Assembly: GCA_016213325.1 (NCBI GenBank)
Contig: JACRAY010000016.1
Coordinates: 121,184-185,183 of the forward strand
Source of the DNA: Burkholderiales bacterium
GTDB taxonomy: Bacteria; Pseudomonadota; Gammaproteobacteria; Burkholderiales; Burkholderiaceae_C
Length of the DNA stretch: 64,000 bases
Direction: 5' to 3'
The translations under genes and the position numbers were made by a program. Within the stretch, counting starts at the first letter, position 1; every line of letters begins with the position of its first letter. Of this stretch, positions 10,320 to 19,767 are shown piece by piece. The notes below the pieces were generated by a model that saw only the letters and a program-made list of their open reading frames with translations, was not told the DNA's origin and ran no database searches.

Positions 10320-10512
10320 ATCCACGATCGCGCACGATAAATAGCTCCAGCATATGCGGAATCAAAGCAGCCGCATCGATCGGCTCACCCCATCGCGCCG
10401 AATGCAGTTCAGCATAGCGGTCCAGATCCATCTTGAGTTTTTCAGGGATGGCGATGGTGAGCTTCACCATCGCAGTCTTCGGCAGTGGCCCCAAGCGCAG
10501 TTCGGGGGTCAT
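10261..10512 (-). CDS. DUF2274 family protein, last gene of the trb operon
   Basis: This 83-residue protein (MTPELRLGPLPKTAMVKLTIAIPEKLKMDLDRYAEL) is typical DUF2274, a ribbon-helix-helix-like family found directly after trbI in Tn4371-type elements. Its ATG overlaps the trbI stop by four bases (ATGA at 10509-10512). The basic C-terminus (DRGFKKARPSSRRPKQ) fits DNA binding, but no target is known. It overlaps the convergent lysR gene. Confidence 0.8.
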   Translation of the reverse strand: MTPELRLGPLPKTAMVKLTIAIPEKLKMDLDRYAELHSARWGEPIDAAALIPHMLELFIVRDRGFKKARPSSRRPKQAPGPAQ

Positions 10513-11780
10513 GGTGTCCCCCTGCTGAAAAACAGCGGCTGGTATGGTCGCATCACTATGTCCTTGTTCACCATGACGCGCAACTCGAATCCAGGACGAA
10601 TGGTGAGGGTCGGCTGGACATCCAGATTCTTCTTGGTGAGTTCCTTGCCCACCTCGTTGACCGTATCCTGCGCGCTCTGCCGCGCTGCGATGATGACCTG
10701 GCCCTCGCCTCCGCCACGCTGAGGCGCTGCGAGTTCGGCGCCGACCCCCAGCAACGTCGACAACCCCGCGCCGGCGAGTAGTCGTTCCCAGTGCCAGTCC
10801 ACGCCATCTTCCAGCCCAGCGTGTCCCGCGACGTCCAGTCCCTGCAACCGGTCCAACGCGATGGAAGAAGTATCCGGCAGGATCAGCCGCGTCCACACCA
10901 TCAGGACGCGCCGCTGGCCGAACGACACCTGGCTGTCGTACCGCCCGATCAGGCGACTCCCCTGTGGGATCAGCAGGTAGCGACCCGTGGCCGAGTCGTA
11001 CACGGACTCCGTCACCGTCGCAACGACCGGGCCGGGCAAGTCGGAATTGATGCCGGTCACGAGCGCCGCCGGAATCACCGTGCCTGCAGACACCAGAAAT
11101 CGCGACACCTGCAGCTGCAGCCGGCTGGCGCTTTGCGTCGCCGAATCATTCGGCCGATCGAGGAATGCCTGCCTGCGATCTGTGGTGCTTTGCGTGGGTG
11201 CTCCTGCTCCGGAGCCCGATTCGCCGGCATTCGCAACTGAGTCGTTCCGGTCCCTCGAAGCCGCACGCTCGGGTCCTTCAGCCGGTGCCGCAGCCTGCCC
11301 GCTGGCCAGGGGAGTGCGACTGCCCTGCTTGAAGATGACCGGCGCCTTCGCCGCCTCCTCGGCCTCCCGTGCGCGGCTCAAGCGCTCGACGTTGGCCTGT
11401 TCGTCGTAGCCCATGGGCCGCCCGGCAGCACCTCCCTGCCCTGATTCCGCGCGCAGCATCGGCCGCCCCAGATCCCCAGGCAACGGAGGTCCCAGCACGG
11501 GCACCGAAGCCGCGGACGCCAACTTCGAATAGTCCGCGGGCAGCTGACCCAGCCCCTCAGCTTTCGAGACCCGGTCGACATTGTGCAAATCCGGACTTGT
11601 GGAACCACGGCTGCGGCTCGCACTCTGCAGCGACCACACCGTAGCGCCCAGGATCGCCGCGCACGACACACCCACCACAGTGGCCAGCGTTCGCCGGTTC
11701 AAGCGCATGACCGGTCGGGGCGTTGCCCGAAGCGCCGCGCTTTCCGGTGGCTCCTTCGTCTGCATGCGTTCCGTACTCAT
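10509..11780 (-). CDS. trbI: Conjugal transfer protein TrbI (VirB10-like)
   Basis: This 423-residue protein has one membrane segment near residues 32-48 (TLATVVGVSCAAILGATVW), a proline- and charge-rich periplasmic linker and a C-terminal VirB10 beta-barrel (SRFLVSAGTVIPAALVTGINSDLPG; LIPQGSRLIGRYDSQVS). TrbI links the inner-membrane and outer-membrane parts of the type IV secretion channel. Start and stop overlap trbG and DUF2274 as ATGA, in the fixed Tn4371 order. Confidence 0.93.
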   Translation of the reverse strand: MSTERMQTKEPPESAALRATPRPVMRLNRRTLATVVGVSCAAILGATVWSLQSASRSRGSTSPDLHNVDRVSKAEGLGQLPADYSKLASAASVPVLGPPLPGDLGRPMLRAESGQGGAAGRPMGYDEQANVERLSRAREAEEAAKAPVIFKQGSRTPLASGQAAAPAEGPERAASRDRNDSVANAGESGSGAGAPTQSTTDRRQAFLDRPNDSATQSASRLQLQVSRFLVSAGTVIPAALVTGINSDLPGPVVATVTESVYDSATGRYLLIPQGSRLIGRYDSQVSFGQRRVLMVWTRLILPDTSSIALDRLQGLDVAGHAGLEDGVDWHWERLLAGAGLSTLLGVGAELAAPQRGGGEGQVIIAARQSAQDTVNEVGKELTKKNLDVQPTLTIRPGFELRVMVNKDIVMRPYQPLFFSRGTP

Positions 11781-12769
11781 TGCCCGCTCCGCGGCACGGC
11801 ATCGGTGCGCTGAATGCGAACGGTCTGCATCTTGTCCGTGCCGAGCCGCAGTTCGGCCGCACCAAACATCCGGTCGACGATGTAGTACGGCGAACGGAAG
11901 CGGTAGTTCACCAGCTGCCCGTCGCCCTGCGCGCCGATCACGAACAGCGGGGGCAGCTCGCCCTGGGCGATGCCCGCGGGAAACTGGATGTAGACCTTCT
12001 CGCCATCGTCGAAGGCGCGCACGGGCCGCCAGGCCGGATTGCCCCCTGTGATCTCGTACCGGAACTTCAGGCGCTCCAACGCTATGCCGGCATCCACCGG
12101 CGCTGCCGCCTCGGCACGCTGCGCCTGCTTCTGCAGCGCGAGCATGCGATCCGCCGGGTAGTCCCAGGACACGGAGGCCATCCAGGTGCGCTCCGTGGAA
12201 CTGAGTTCAAGCAGGTAGGTGCGCCGATTGGTTGTAATGACCAGGTTGGTCTTCAGGCCCGAGCGGATCGGCTTGACGAGGATGTTCACGCGCAGGCCCG
12301 CACCTGTGCCGCTGGCTGTGTCGCCGACGATCCATCGCACCGTGTCGCCGGCCGAGACCGTCACGAGTTCTTCGCCCTGCTGCAGCATGATGACCGTGAC
12401 GCGACCCGGGCTCGCGTAGAGCTGGTACAGCGCGCCTTCCGAATACGGCCATACCTGGATCGCGTTGACGTAGCCCTCGCGCGTCGGCGTGACCCGCGCC
12501 TCCTTGTTCGCCTGCTCGACGCGGTCCGGCACGCTCGCCGCCTCCGGCTTGGGCCAGTACTCGATGGCTTCCGCTGCGGGCTTGAGTTGCTCCGGCAGGG
12601 GCAGGAGCTGCGGAATGGCGACGACTTCCATCGGCGCCGGTGGCTCGGGCACCGGCACCGCCTCGACGGGTTCGTCCAGCCGGATCTCCGGCGCCGGCAC
12701 GGGCTTGGTGGCGCATCCCAGCAGGGCAGAAAGCGCCGAGATGGCCAAAAGCGAGCCAAGTTTGTTCAT
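11777..12769 (-). CDS. trbG: Conjugal transfer lipoprotein TrbG (VirB9-like)
   Basis: The 330-residue protein starts MNKLGSLLAISALSALLGC, a lipoprotein signal with Cys near position 19, and ends with the VirB9/CagX beta-domain (WYIVDRMFGAAELR-like region, YYIVDRMFGAAELRLG). It forms the outer-membrane layer of the mating channel with TrbI. ATG 12769 is chosen over the longer frame because GGAAAG precedes it and the start overlaps the trbF stop (ATGA). The region after the lipobox is Pro- and Glu-rich. Confidence 0.92.
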   Translation of the reverse strand: MNKLGSLLAISALSALLGCATKPVPAPEIRLDEPVEAVPVPEPPAPMEVVAIPQLLPLPEQLKPAAEAIEYWPKPEAASVPDRVEQANKEARVTPTREGYVNAIQVWPYSEGALYQLYASPGRVTVIMLQQGEELVTVSAGDTVRWIVGDTASGTGAGLRVNILVKPIRSGLKTNLVITTNRRTYLLELSSTERTWMASVSWDYPADRMLALQKQAQRAEAAAPVDAGIALERLKFRYEITGGNPAWRPVRAFDDGEKVYIQFPAGIAQGELPPLFVIGAQGDGQLVNYRFRSPYYIVDRMFGAAELRLGTDKMQTVRIQRTDAVPRSGQ

Positions 12770-13476
12770 GGGGTCTTTCCTTCGGTTGTGGTGAGTTCGC
12801 GGCTCCAGTTCAAGCCGTTGACGTAGATACCCAGCGGATTGCGCCGCAGCCGCGTTTCGGTGCGGGGCGTCTGGACCACGATGGACACCATGGCAGTCCA
12901 CCGCTCGGTTGAAGCCAGTGACCCATTCGAGAAGCTGCGCTCGATCCAGCGCAGCTGGAAGGTGTCGTCACTCGCGCGCACGACGCTGGTCACTTCGACA
13001 GCAATGGTCTTCTGCCCCACGCGCGCGAACGGATCGTTGGTCCGCGCGTACTCGTTCAATACCGCCGCACCACGCTCGGTCGTGAAGTCATAGGCGTCCA
13101 GCCAGCCCTTGCGCACGATGACGGGGTCGATGGACAGCGAGCGGACGTTGGAGATGAAGCGCTCCAGGTGAAAGGCCGTCTGGGCATCGGTCGGCTTGTA
13201 AGGCGTGAGCGCCTCACCGATCGCGCGCACCTGGCCGGCCGCTTCGACTTCGATCACGTAGGGCGTGACGATCGATTGGCTGGTGCGCCACACCAGCGCC
13301 CCGCCCATCAGCAGGGCCAGTCCCAGACAGCCGAAAGCCATTAACCGCCAGTTGCGCGCCTGGACGCGCGAAGTTCCCAATCGCTCGTCCCACACCTGGG
13401 CGGCCGCCTGGTACGGGGTCACGGGGGCCGGGGTGTCGGAGTAACGCACTTCGGGTCGTCGAAATCGCAAGGTCAT
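12766..13476 (-). CDS. trbF: Conjugal transfer protein TrbF (VirB8-like)
   Basis: The 236-residue protein has a short cytoplasmic head, one transmembrane helix (LMAFGCLGLALLMGGALVW) and a periplasmic VirB8/TrbF fold (SIVTPYVIEVEAAGQVRAIG; YARTNDPFARVGQKT). VirB8-like proteins nucleate the assembly of the type IV channel. It is coupled to trbL and trbG by ATGA overlaps. Confidence 0.92.
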   Translation of the reverse strand: MTLRFRRPEVRYSDTPAPVTPYQAAAQVWDERLGTSRVQARNWRLMAFGCLGLALLMGGALVWRTSQSIVTPYVIEVEAAGQVRAIGEALTPYKPTDAQTAFHLERFISNVRSLSIDPVIVRKGWLDAYDFTTERGAAVLNEYARTNDPFARVGQKTIAVEVTSVVRASDDTFQLRWIERSFSNGSLASTERWTAMVSIVVQTPRTETRLRRNPLGIYVNGLNWSRELTTTEGKTP

Positions 13477-14675
13477 GTGTGGCTTTCATCTCGCAAGCTG
13501 GGGGAGGCGCCGCCACCGCTGTGGTCGGAAGACCGCAGCACGTGCGCGGCGATGGAGGCGCCATGGGTGATCTGCTGCCGGCGCTGCAGGCGCTTGGCCC
13601 AGCCGGGCGCCTCGGTGGAGGGACTGGCCGGGCGGTCTGCAGCCGTGACGGCGGCTGCAGGTTTGCTGTCGGTGTCTGCAGAGCCGCCGGGCGACGCCGA
13701 GCGCGCGGCGTTGCCCAGTCCCGACGCCACGCGCTGCGCCGCGCCGGGAACCATCCGGGCGCCGGCGGCGACCGCCGCACCGCTCGCGGCCACGACGGCC
13801 GTGCCCGCTGCCGCCAGACCGGCTACTCCAAGTGCGGTGCCCGCCGCAGCACCGGCGCCGAGTTGCGGCGCACCGGACACGAGCCCGGTCGCAATCCCCG
13901 GCCCGAAGATCCCCAGCCCGAACAGGGTGAGCGATGCCAGCATGATCGCTAGCGCGTTGTCGATGGAAGGCTCGGAGCCGGGCGGCAACTGGAACTCGGC
14001 GAACAAGCCGGAGCCGATGCCCACAATGACTGCGAGCACCAGCACTTTGATGCCCGACGACACTACGTTGCCTAGCACCCGTTCCGCCAGAAACGCGGTC
14101 TTGTTCCACAGCGCGAACGGAAGGAGGACGAAGCCGGCCAGGGTCGTGAGCTTGAACTCGATCAGCGTCACGAACATCTGCACCGCGAGCACGAAGAAGC
14201 TCACGATCACGACCAGCCAGGCCAGGAACAGCACCACGATGCTGTCCAGGTTGAGGAAGACTTCCGGGAACCCGGCCAGGTCCCCGATCTGCGCCATGAT
14301 GGGTCGCCCCGCATCCACGCCGACCTGCGCCAGGCGCCCGGGTTGCAGCAGCTGCGCCTGGGTGATTCCCGAGCCCGATGCGACCAGTCCGAGGCCCGCA
14401 AAGGATCGGAACAGGATGCCGGCCAGCGCATTGAAGTTGCCGATGATGAAGGCGAAGGCGCCGACGTAGAGCGTTTTTTTGATCAACTTCGCAGTCACGT
14501 CTTCGCCACTGCCGTTCACGCCGCCCATGGCCCAGAACAGGCCGGCCAGCACCATGTCGATCGCGACCAGCGTGGCCGTGAGGAACGCCACCTCTCCCCC
14601 CAGCAGCCCGAAGCCCGAGTCGATGTACTGAGAGAAAACGTTAAGGAAGCGGTCGATGACCGACAGGTCGTTCAT
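13473..14675 (-). CDS. trbL: Conjugal transfer membrane protein TrbL (VirB6-like)
   Basis: The 400-residue protein is polytopic: six or so hydrophobic segments fill residues 20-270, followed by an Ala/Gly-rich stretch and a polar, probably cytoplasmic tail. TrbL/VirB6 proteins form the inner-membrane pore for DNA. Its position between the small lipoprotein gene and trbF is that of trbL in Tn4371-family ICEs. Both ends overlap neighbours by ATGA. Confidence 0.92.
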   Translation of the reverse strand: MNDLSVIDRFLNVFSQYIDSGFGLLGGEVAFLTATLVAIDMVLAGLFWAMGGVNGSGEDVTAKLIKKTLYVGAFAFIIGNFNALAGILFRSFAGLGLVASGSGITQAQLLQPGRLAQVGVDAGRPIMAQIGDLAGFPEVFLNLDSIVVLFLAWLVVIVSFFVLAVQMFVTLIEFKLTTLAGFVLLPFALWNKTAFLAERVLGNVVSSGIKVLVLAVIVGIGSGLFAEFQLPPGSEPSIDNALAIMLASLTLFGLGIFGPGIATGLVSGAPQLGAGAAAGTALGVAGLAAAGTAVVAASGAAVAAGARMVPGAAQRVASGLGNAARSASPGGSADTDSKPAAAVTAADRPASPSTEAPGWAKRLQRRQQITHGASIAAHVLRSSDHSGGGASPSLRDESHT

Positions 14676-14959
14676 GGCGCGGAGTCCTCAGTGCGCGGTA
14701 GCCGCACCGACGACGTCGTGGCGTTCGTTGCAGCGCTCTTTCCAAAGAAGCGCCGGCGCCAGGCTTCAGTAGCGGCCGTGCAGGTGGCATCGCCCACCTT
14801 GGCCCACTCGATCTTGCACTGGCGCATCAAGTCCCTCATCCGGTTCGGGTCGCTGGCGAGAGCGTCAGCGGCAGGCACCTTCACCGGATTGCACGCGGCC
14901 AGCATCACCAGGCACGCTGCCTTGAGCAGCGCACGATGCATGTCGATGAACTTGCTCAC
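14672..14959 (-). CDS. Small TrbK-like lipoprotein, probable entry exclusion protein
   Basis: This 95-residue protein starts at a GTG that overlaps the trbJ stop (GTGA). It carries a signal with lipobox MLAAC, followed by a short helical domain with two more Cys (QCKIEWAKVGDATC). This size and place between trbJ and trbL match TrbK-alt/EexN entry exclusion lipoproteins, which stop redundant transfer between cells already carrying the element. An internal ATG (14941) six codons in would also give a complete signal peptide. Function is by position and form, since these proteins vary fast. Confidence 0.72.
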   Translation of the reverse strand: MSKFIDMHRALLKAACLVMLAACNPVKVPAADALASDPNRMRDLMRQCKIEWAKVGDATCTAATEAWRRRFFGKSAATNATTSSVRLPRTEDSAP

Positions 14960-15660
14960 GGCGAATAGAAACTCACCGGCTGCGGTGTATAGCGCGTGCC
15001 GTCGCCCTGAAAGCGCCGGCGCACCTCGCGCGCCCGCTCCTGGGCGGCCACGACGCGCGCGAGCTCAAGACCCACGGCACGGTCCTGCGTGACGCGAAGC
15101 TGCTGCTCCTGCATCGCCTGGCGCGACTGCAGCGCCAGCAACTGGTTGGTGGTCTGGGCCGCCTGCAGCGCCCCAACAGCGCTCTGGCTGCGATTGACCA
15201 GATCCGTGAGCGTGTTCTCGTCGCTGGCGAAGTTCTGCACCGCCTGCGCCTGCACGCGCATGGCGGCACCCAGGGCCTTGAGCGAATAGTCCCAGCGTTG
15301 GCGCGCATCCAGTGCCATCTGGCTGCCCGAGGTCGCCGAGGTGTAGGCCTCGGGATACAGGCGCGAGAACTCAGCCTGCATGGTCGACACCTGGTACGCG
15401 AGCCCCTGCGCCTGTTGAATCAGCTGGTTGGCGCTGGCCAGCGCCGCCCGCAGCTCTGGCAGGGAGCTGATATTCAGGCGAGTGAGATTCAGTGCATCGT
15501 TCTGCAGCTGGCGAATCTGGTTGTTGATGGTCTCCAGCGTATTCGCCGCAGTCATGATGTTCTGCGCGTAGTTCGACGGATCGAACACGATCCATTGCGC
15601 ATGCACCGGTGCGGTCATCAAGGCGAGCGCGGTGGCGGAAAGAAGAAGAAGTTTTTTCAT
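14956..15660 (-). CDS. trbJ: Conjugal transfer protein TrbJ (VirB5-like)
   Basis: The 234-residue protein starts MKKLLLLSATALALMTAPVHA, a clear Sec signal, and continues as a helical protein rich in Gln and Asn (TLETINNQIRQLQNDALNL). This fits TrbJ, the VirB5-type pilus-associated subunit. The frame is open upstream inside trbE, but ATG 15660 gives the signal peptide and the ATGA overlap with the trbE stop. Confidence 0.92.
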   Translation of the reverse strand: MKKLLLLSATALALMTAPVHAQWIVFDPSNYAQNIMTAANTLETINNQIRQLQNDALNLTRLNISSLPELRAALASANQLIQQAQGLAYQVSTMQAEFSRLYPEAYTSATSGSQMALDARQRWDYSLKALGAAMRVQAQAVQNFASDENTLTDLVNRSQSAVGALQAAQTTNQLLALQSRQAMQEQQLRVTQDRAVGLELARVVAAQERAREVRRRFQGDGTRYTPQPVSFYSP

Positions 15661-18104
15661 GGGAGTTGTTCCTTCGGTGGGGGAAATTCGTTCATGAGGT
15701 CGGCGGCCCAGCCGACGCGCCGATGGCGCAGCCACGCCGCCGCGAAGCCGCTCGCGCCGCTCTCGGCGAGCACTTCGTCGATGGCACGCTGATCCTCGGG
15801 CGACGCGGCGGCGGCAAACGCGAGCGCCACCTGGCCCAGTCCGAGCTCGAAGACCCGGTTGCCCAGACGCGACTGGTAGTAGTAGTCGCGCTTGGGCTGG
15901 GCGTGCGCGACGATGCCGATCTGCCGGGCGTTCAGGCCGAAGCCTTCGTAGATGGCGCGGATCTGCGGCTCGGTGGCCTGCGGGTTCGGCAGGAAGATGC
16001 GGCTCGCGCAGCTCTCGACGATGGCAGGCGCGATCGAGCAGGTCTGCACATCGACCAGCGATTGCGTTGCGAACACCACTGAAACATTCTTCTTGCGCAG
16101 CGTCTTGAGCCACTCGCGGATGCGCCCGGCGAATGCCGGGTTGTCCAGGAAGACCCAGGCCTCGTCCAGGATCAGGAGCGTCGGCGCGCCGTCGAAGCGT
16201 TGGTCCAGCCGATGGAACAGATAGCCCAGCACCGGCAGCACCGCGGCCTTGCCGTGCATCAGTTCTTCCATCTCGAACCCCTGCACCGAGGCATCGCCGA
16301 GGCGATCCTCATCTGCGTCGAGGAGCCGCCCGTGCGGCCCGCCCAGCGTGTAGGGCTGCAGCGCCTGCCGCAAGGCGTTCGACTGCAACAGCACCGACAA
16401 ACCCGTGAGCGTCCTCTGCTCCAGCGGTGCACTGGCCAGGCTGTTCAGCGCCGACCAGACGCTGTCCTTGACCTCGGGCGTCACCTGCACCCCCTCGTGC
16501 TGCAGAATGTCGCCCACCCACTGCGCCGCCCAGGCGCGGGCCGCCTCGGCGTCGACGCGCGCGAGGGGCTGGAATGCGATCGCGCTATCGGCGCCGAGGT
16601 CGTAGTGCTCGCCGCCCAGCCCGAGCACCGCGGCCCGCGCCGAGCGCCCTTTGTCGAAGGCGAAAATGCGCGCGCCCGGGTAGCGCCGGAACTGCAGCAT
16701 CAAAGTGGCCAGCAGGACCGACTTGCCCATGCCGGTCGGGCCCACCACCAGGGTGTGCCCCACGTCGCCCACGTGCGTTACCAGCCGGAACGGCGTGGAG
16801 CCGTCAGTGCGCGTGACGACCAGCGGCGGCCCGCCCAGATGGACGTTCCGCTCCGGCCCCGCCCACACCGCCGACAGCGGCATCAGATGCGCCAGGTTGA
16901 GGGTGGAGACGATCGGCTGGCGCACATTGGCGTAGGCGTGCCCCGGAATCGAGGACAGCCAGGCATCCACCGCATTCAGGCTCTCCGGCATCGTGATGAA
17001 GCCGCGGCTCTGGATCGCGCGCTCGGCGGCGCGCAGCTTGTCGTCGGCTTCGGCAGCCGTGGCCCCCATTACGGTGACCGTTGCGGTGAGGTAGCCATAG
17101 GCCACCTGGTCCGTGCCCAGTTCTTGCAGGGCCGCGTCGGCATCCGTGGCTTTGTTGGCCGCGTCCGAATCCACCAGCGGGCTTTCCTGCTGGAAGATCG
17201 TCTCGCGCAGCAGCGCCACCACGCTCTTGCGCTTGGCGAACCACTGCCGGCGCAGTCGCATGAGCTCGCGCTCGGCCTCGCTCTTGTCCAGGAAGAGAAA
17301 GCGGGTGCACGAGCGGTAGGCGAAACCCAGCCGGTTCAGCTCGTCCAACAGGCCCGGCCAAGTCGAAGTCGGAAAGCCACGCACCGTCAGCACCCGCAGG
17401 TGCTGCGTGCCCAGCATCGGCGCCAGTCCGCCCGTCAGCGGCTGGTCCGCCAGCAGCGCATCCAGATGGAACGGCACCTCGGGCACCGCGACCGTCTGCC
17501 GGTTCGTGGAGACCGTCGCATGCAGGTACGACAGCGTCTGGTTGTCGTCCAGCCAGGCGATGTCCGGCATCACGCCGTCGAGCAGGTCGAACAGGCGCTG
17601 AGACTCCGACTGGAAAGCAGCCAGGTGCTCGCGCCACTGCGCCGGCGCGGCGGACGCGGACGCCGGCGCCACGGCCGATCCCTCGTACAGCATGCCGGCC
17701 ATGCGCGAGGTCGATTCCTGCGGCGGCAGCCATAGCAGGGTGAGCATGTAGACGCTCTCGAAATGGCTGCCGGCCTCCTCGAAGGCGGCGCGGCGTTCTT
17801 CCTCGATCAGCCAGGACAGAGGATCGGGGAAATTCGACTGCGGATAGTCTGCGGCCGAGCGCCGCTGCGCTTCCACGAACACGGCCCAGCCGGACCCCAA
17901 CCGGCGCAGCGCGTTGTTCAGGCGGGCCGACTTGGCCACCAGCTCGCTCTCGGTGGAGCTGTCCAGATCCGGCCCGCGAAAGCGCGCGCTGCGCTGGAAG
18001 GAGCCATCCTTGTTCAGGACCACGCCGGGCGCGACCAGTCCGGCCCAGGGCAGCCAGTCGGCCAGCAACGCCGGGCGCTTGCGGAATTCAGCGAGGTTCA
18101 GCAT
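15657..18104 (-). CDS. trbE: Conjugal transfer ATPase TrbE (VirB4-like)
   Basis: The 815-residue ATPase has Walker A VGPTGMGKSVLL, Walker B TLLILDEAWVFL and the VirB4 segment KNVSVVFATQSLVDV. It energises channel and pilus assembly at the inner membrane. It is complete for the family (about 810-850). It begins 3 bp after the trbD stop and overlaps trbJ by ATGA. Confidence 0.95.
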   Translation of the reverse strand: MLNLAEFRKRPALLADWLPWAGLVAPGVVLNKDGSFQRSARFRGPDLDSSTESELVAKSARLNNALRRLGSGWAVFVEAQRRSAADYPQSNFPDPLSWLIEEERRAAFEEAGSHFESVYMLTLLWLPPQESTSRMAGMLYEGSAVAPASASAAPAQWREHLAAFQSESQRLFDLLDGVMPDIAWLDDNQTLSYLHATVSTNRQTVAVPEVPFHLDALLADQPLTGGLAPMLGTQHLRVLTVRGFPTSTWPGLLDELNRLGFAYRSCTRFLFLDKSEAERELMRLRRQWFAKRKSVVALLRETIFQQESPLVDSDAANKATDADAALQELGTDQVAYGYLTATVTVMGATAAEADDKLRAAERAIQSRGFITMPESLNAVDAWLSSIPGHAYANVRQPIVSTLNLAHLMPLSAVWAGPERNVHLGGPPLVVTRTDGSTPFRLVTHVGDVGHTLVVGPTGMGKSVLLATLMLQFRRYPGARIFAFDKGRSARAAVLGLGGEHYDLGADSAIAFQPLARVDAEAARAWAAQWVGDILQHEGVQVTPEVKDSVWSALNSLASAPLEQRTLTGLSVLLQSNALRQALQPYTLGGPHGRLLDADEDRLGDASVQGFEMEELMHGKAAVLPVLGYLFHRLDQRFDGAPTLLILDEAWVFLDNPAFAGRIREWLKTLRKKNVSVVFATQSLVDVQTCSIAPAIVESCASRIFLPNPQATEPQIRAIYEGFGLNARQIGIVAHAQPKRDYYYQSRLGNRVFELGLGQVALAFAAAASPEDQRAIDEVLAESGASGFAAAWLRHRRVGWAADLMNEFPPPKEQLP

Positions 18105-18107
18105 GGC

Positions 18108-18383
18108 TCAGGCATCCAGCAAGGCGCGGTGCTTCAGATGCCGCGCGAACACCTGCATGAACTGCGGGTCGAGCCGCGCGCCCCACACGGCCAGGGCGTG
18201 GCCCGCCATCCACAGCGCGAGCCCGGGCAGCCACAGGCGCAGTCCCAGGCCAACCGCCGCGGCCAGGGTGGCGTTGAAGATGGCCACGGTACGAGGGGCA
18301 CCGCCCAGCAGGATCGGCTCGGTCAGCGACCGGTGCAGCGGTACTTCGAAGCCCGCCGCGGATTGCATGCTCAGGGCGCTCAT
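18108..18383 (-). CDS. trbD: Conjugal transfer protein TrbD (VirB3-like)
   Basis: This 91-residue protein has a polar start (MSALSMQSAAGFEVPLHRSLTEPILLGGAPR) and two close hydrophobic segments, as in VirB3/TrbD. The family works with the VirB4 ATPase TrbE, encoded next. ATG 18383 overlaps the trbC stop (ATGA). A longer open frame upstream runs antisense-like through trbC and trbB and is not used. Confidence 0.9.
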   Translation of the reverse strand: MSALSMQSAAGFEVPLHRSLTEPILLGGAPRTVAIFNATLAAAVGLGLRLWLPGLALWMAGHALAVWGARLDPQFMQVFARHLKHRALLDA

Positions 18384-18712
18384 CCGATCACGGCCCCGCC
18401 GGCGAAGCTGAAGAAGGTGAGGAAGAACGAGGAGGCGGCGAAGGCGATCGACAGACCAAAGACGATCTGGACCAGCTTCCGGAAACCCCCGCTCGTGTCG
18501 CCGAAAGCGAGAGTCAGTCCCGTGGCAATGATGATGATCACCGCCACGATGCGCGCGACCGGCCCCTGGATCGAGTCCAGGATCGATTCCAGCGGTGCTT
18601 CCCAGGGCATATTCGACCCGGCGGCGTGCGCGGTGCTTGCAAGCGCGAGCAGCAGTCCAGCCAGCGTTGCGGCACGCAAGCACGGGTGTACGGAAATACG
18701 TGAAGTCGTCAT
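18380..18712 (-). CDS. trbC: Conjugal transfer pilin TrbC (VirB2-like)
   Basis: The 110-residue pilin has a signal peptide (LAGLLLALASTAHAAGSNMPWE) and two hydrophobic helices separated by a short polar loop, the VirB2/TrbC form. It should be the major pilus subunit. Coupled to trbB upstream and trbD downstream by ATGA overlaps. Confidence 0.92.
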   Translation of the reverse strand: MTTSRISVHPCLRAATLAGLLLALASTAHAAGSNMPWEAPLESILDSIQGPVARIVAVIIIIATGLTLAFGDTSGGFRKLVQIVFGLSIAFAASSFFLTFFSFAGGAVIG

Positions 18713-19767
18713 GTGGGTTCTCCGGGAATCGAGGGAAGGCCGGCTTCCGGCACTTCGGCCGGCAGCAATTCGGGGTTGAGCAGCGGGAAGTCAGGTACCA
18801 GGGGCGGCGACAGGTAGTAGCCCTGCGCATCGAAGCCGGTGACGCGCACGATCTCCTGCACCCGGCGAGCCCGGCCGCGTCCGGCGATGAAGACGATCAC
18901 GTTCACCGCTTCGGCGATCAGGGCGCGCGGCGGTGTCACCGCCACTTCCAGAATGAGCTGCTCGAGGCGCGTGAGCGCGCCCTGGGCCGAGCCGGCGTGG
19001 ATGGTCGCGATCCCGCCCGGGTGGCCGGTGCCCCAGGCCTTGAGCAGGTCCAGTGCCTCAGGCCCGCGCACTTCACCCACGACCACTCGGTCGGGCCGCA
19101 GGCGCAAGGTCGAGCGCACCAGCTCCGACATGGACACCACGCCGCGCCGCGTGCGCAGCGGCACATGGTCGTCGGCCACGCACTGCAGTTCGACTGTGTC
19201 TTCCAGGATGATCACGCGGTCGCGCGTGGCGGCAACTTCATGAAGCAGGGCGTTGGCCAGCGTAGTCTTGCCGGTGCTGGTGCCACCCGCGACCAGGATG
19301 TTCAGCCGGTCGCGCACCGCCTGGCGGAGGAACTCGGCCTGCTCCTCAGTCATGATGCGGTCGGCCACGTAGGCCTCCAGCTTGATGAGGCCGACCGCGC
19401 GCTTGCGGATCGCGAATGCCGGTGCGCGCACCACCGGCGGCAGCACGCCCTCGAAGCGCTCGCCGGTTTCCGGCAGCTCGGCCGAGAGAATCGGCATGCC
19501 GGCGTGCACCTCGGCGCGCACGTGCGCTGCGACCAGGCGGATGATGCGTTCGGCGTCGGCCGGCACGATGGTGACACCGGTGGGCGCGCGGCCGGAGCCA
19601 AGGCGATCCACCCAAAGCGAGCCATCGGGGTTGAGCAGCACCTCCACGACTTCCGGGTCTTCCAGAGCACGCGCGATCGCCGGACCCATGGCCGTGCGCA
19701 GCATGCGGATGCGGCGGTCCAGTGAGGTCGCGGCTGGCGTAGGGGGCTTGGCGGCCGGATCCCTCAT
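18709..19767 (-). CDS. trbB: Conjugal transfer ATPase TrbB (VirB11-like)
   Basis: The 352-residue secretion ATPase has Walker A VAGGTSTGKTTLANALL, the acidic segment DRVIILEDTVELQC and the His box GTGHPGGIATIHA. VirB11 hexamers switch the channel between pilus assembly and DNA transport. Its ATG overlaps the stop of the RHH gene before it. Length is normal. Confidence 0.94.
   Translation of the reverse strand: MRDPAAKPPTPAATSLDRRIRMLRTAMGPAIARALEDPEVVEVLLNPDGSLWVDRLGSGRAPTGVTIVPADAERIIRLVAAHVRAEVHAGMPILSAELPETGERFEGVLPPVVRAPAFAIRKRAVGLIKLEAYVADRIMTEEQAEFLRQAVRDRLNILVAGGTSTGKTTLANALLHEVAATRDRVIILEDTVELQCVADDHVPLRTRRGVVSMSELVRSTLRLRPDRVVVGEVRGPEALDLLKAWGTGHPGGIATIHAGSAQGALTRLEQLILEVAVTPPRALIAEAVNVIVFIAGRGRARRVQEIVRVTGFDAQGYYLSPPLVPDFPLLNPELLPAEVPEAGLPSIPGEPT

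Noticed and set aside
15650..15660. TTTTTCAT, like the reported insertion core of Tn4371-type ICEs, as an att site
   Set aside because: It is the reverse complement of the trbJ start (ATG AAA AAA) inside the transfer operon, so it is coding sequence.
16200..17735. A 511-codon plus-strand frame inside trbE
   Set aside because: Antisense to the VirB4-type ATPase. Composition is typical of a shadow frame and no domain is visible.
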